Assembly: GCF_010078235.1 (NCBI RefSeq)
Contig: NZ_JAABOS010000009.1
Span: 62,001 to 126,000, forward strand
Origin: Cognatundibacterium crateris
Lineage (GTDB): Bacteria; Pseudomonadota; Gammaproteobacteria; Burkholderiales; Burkholderiaceae_D
Reading direction: 5' to 3'
Length of the DNA: 64,000 nt
Part shown: piece after piece, positions 63,278 to 64,000 of the stretch
Layout of the letters: every line of letters starts with the position of its first letter
Position numbering within the stretch: position 1 is the first letter of the stretch
Notes under the pieces: generated by a model
What the model saw: the letters and a program-made list of their open reading frames with translations, nothing else
Told to the model about the DNA's origin: nothing
Database searches by the model: none
Program-made: the position numbers and the translations under genes

Positions 63278-63553
63278 TCAGGCTGAGCGGCGCTGAACCT
63301 CGCTCTGCTGTTCATTAGTAAGCGGTGGCAGGCTAATTGCAGCACTGCTCACTGAGCGCAAACACACGGCCTCTTCTGGCGATTCCTGTTGCAGGATGCC
63401 TGGAATCTCACTGCGCCCTATGCCCAGATCCAGCAAATCCCTGTCTTCCATACCACGTAAATCCAGCGCATCCCGGCCACGTGCAATGCGCTGCTGATGC
63501 AGCCAGGCTCTGCAGAATTTAAGCAGCGCAACAATCCCGTTTTGATTTGCCAT
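63278..63553 (-). CDS. DUF1127-domain small protein
   Basis: 91 residues. An N-terminal DUF1127 (YjiS-like) segment: RAWLHQQRIARGRDALDLRGMEDRDLLDLGIGRSEIPGIL, then a less ordered tail. AGGAGG lies 6 nt before ATG 63553, a very strong ribosome site. DUF1127 proteins are small, basic and often RNA- or stress-linked; function here is unknown. It is divergent from the LysR gene at 63679. Confidence 0.82.
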   Translation of the reverse strand: MANQNGIVALLKFCRAWLHQQRIARGRDALDLRGMEDRDLLDLGIGRSEIPGILQQESPEEAVCLRSVSSAAISLPPLTNEQQSEVQRRSA

Positions 63554-63678
63554 TTCACACCTCCTGAAGAATTGACTGCTATCTTGCGACCTCAGCTTAA
63601 ATCAGGGAAGTGACAAATTCTGATCGATATAATCAGAAAAGCTGATAAGCTGTTTTACTTACCTAAACAGGAGGCAGC

Positions 63679-64000
63679 ATGCGTGAACTGAGTCTGGATC
63701 AGTTGAAAACCCTGATCGCGATCGTCGACTTGGGTACCTTCTCGGCTGCAGCGCAGGCGCTGCATTTATCGCAACCGACCATCAGCCTGCATATCGCCGA
63801 ACTGGAACAGCGTTTCGATACGCCCTTATTGGTACGGGGTGGGCGGCGTGTGACACCGACTGCGGCTGGCCTCACACTGGCTGAGCATGGCAGAAAATTA
63901 TTGCGCGACGCCGACGAAGCAATTGCCGCTGTAGGGCGACAGGTGGCAGGTGTCGAAGGACGCGTAAGACTGGGCGCCTCCAGCGGTATTCTGGTGTATC
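63679..64000 (+). CDS. LysR-family regulator, N-terminal part (cut by window edge)
   Basis: The first 107 residues are seen: winged helix LDQLKTLIAIVDLGTFSAAAQALHLSQPTISLHIAELEQRFDTPLLVRGGRRVTPTAAGLTLAEHG, then the linker helix and the start of the effector domain (GRVRLGASSGIL). AGGAGG is 5 nt before ATG 63679. The 125-bp divergent region with the DUF1127 gene makes that gene a possible target. The rest lies outside the window. Confidence 0.92.
   Translation, partial: MRELSLDQLKTLIAIVDLGTFSAAAQALHLSQPTISLHIAELEQRFDTPLLVRGGRRVTPTAAGLTLAEHGRKLLRDADEAIAAVGRQVAGVEGRVRLGASSGILVY

Overview
The window looks like a chromosomal segment of a betaproteobacterium of the order Burkholderiales, most like the Oxalobacteraceae (an Undibacterium- or Herminiimonas-like organism). 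The main evidence is the minus-strand order gyrA-serC-pheA-tyrA-aroA-cmk-rpsA-ihfB-lapA-lapB-ugd-rfaE1, with ompA-ubiG-gph-ssrA on the other side of gyrA. Base composition looks moderate for this group. The genus is inferred from gene order and protein style, not from any search.

Layout. 1-11.8 kb is mixed housekeeping and metabolism: the groL 3' end, an OPT-family oligopeptide transporter, a DTW-domain tRNA-modifying protein, a lipoprotein of unknown function, an SDR epimerase, a TonB/TolA-like energiser, 4-hydroxyproline epimerase, AraC and GntR regulators, and the ylqF GTPase. 11.8-19.6 kb is an accessory island, AT-rich at both ends, built around an Rhs/YD-repeat system. What is normally one Rhs polypeptide is spread over three consecutive genes, each with its own signal peptide. 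The third ends in a variable Cys-rich C-terminal domain (candidate toxin) and is followed 6 bp later by a small T-rich membrane-protein gene (candidate immunity). Further on lies a near-identical orphan copy of the Rhs core start. This is the strongest candidate for an undescribed arrangement.

19.6-32.7 kb carries a PLP decarboxylase, a secreted S53-type peptidase with four Ig-like repeats, a GNAT acetyltransferase, a histone-deacetylase-like hydrolase, the moxR-DUF58-tgpA operon followed by mltB, and a small HTH protein. 32.8-49.2 kb is almost entirely minus strand: cysM, a ComEA-like protein with a histone-H1-like tail, LPS precursor and assembly genes, translation and nucleoid genes, aromatic amino acid and serine biosynthesis, and gyrA.

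49.2-64 kb runs mostly on the plus strand: ompA, ubiG, gph, tmRNA, a large metzincin-type lipoprotein, an HD-GYP sensor protein, a LysR/SbtA-type bicarbonate transporter pair, a DUF218 membrane protein, a DUF1127 protein, and a LysR gene cut by the window edge. Apart from tmRNA no stable RNA genes were found, and no CRISPR array, insertion sequence or prophage gene was seen.
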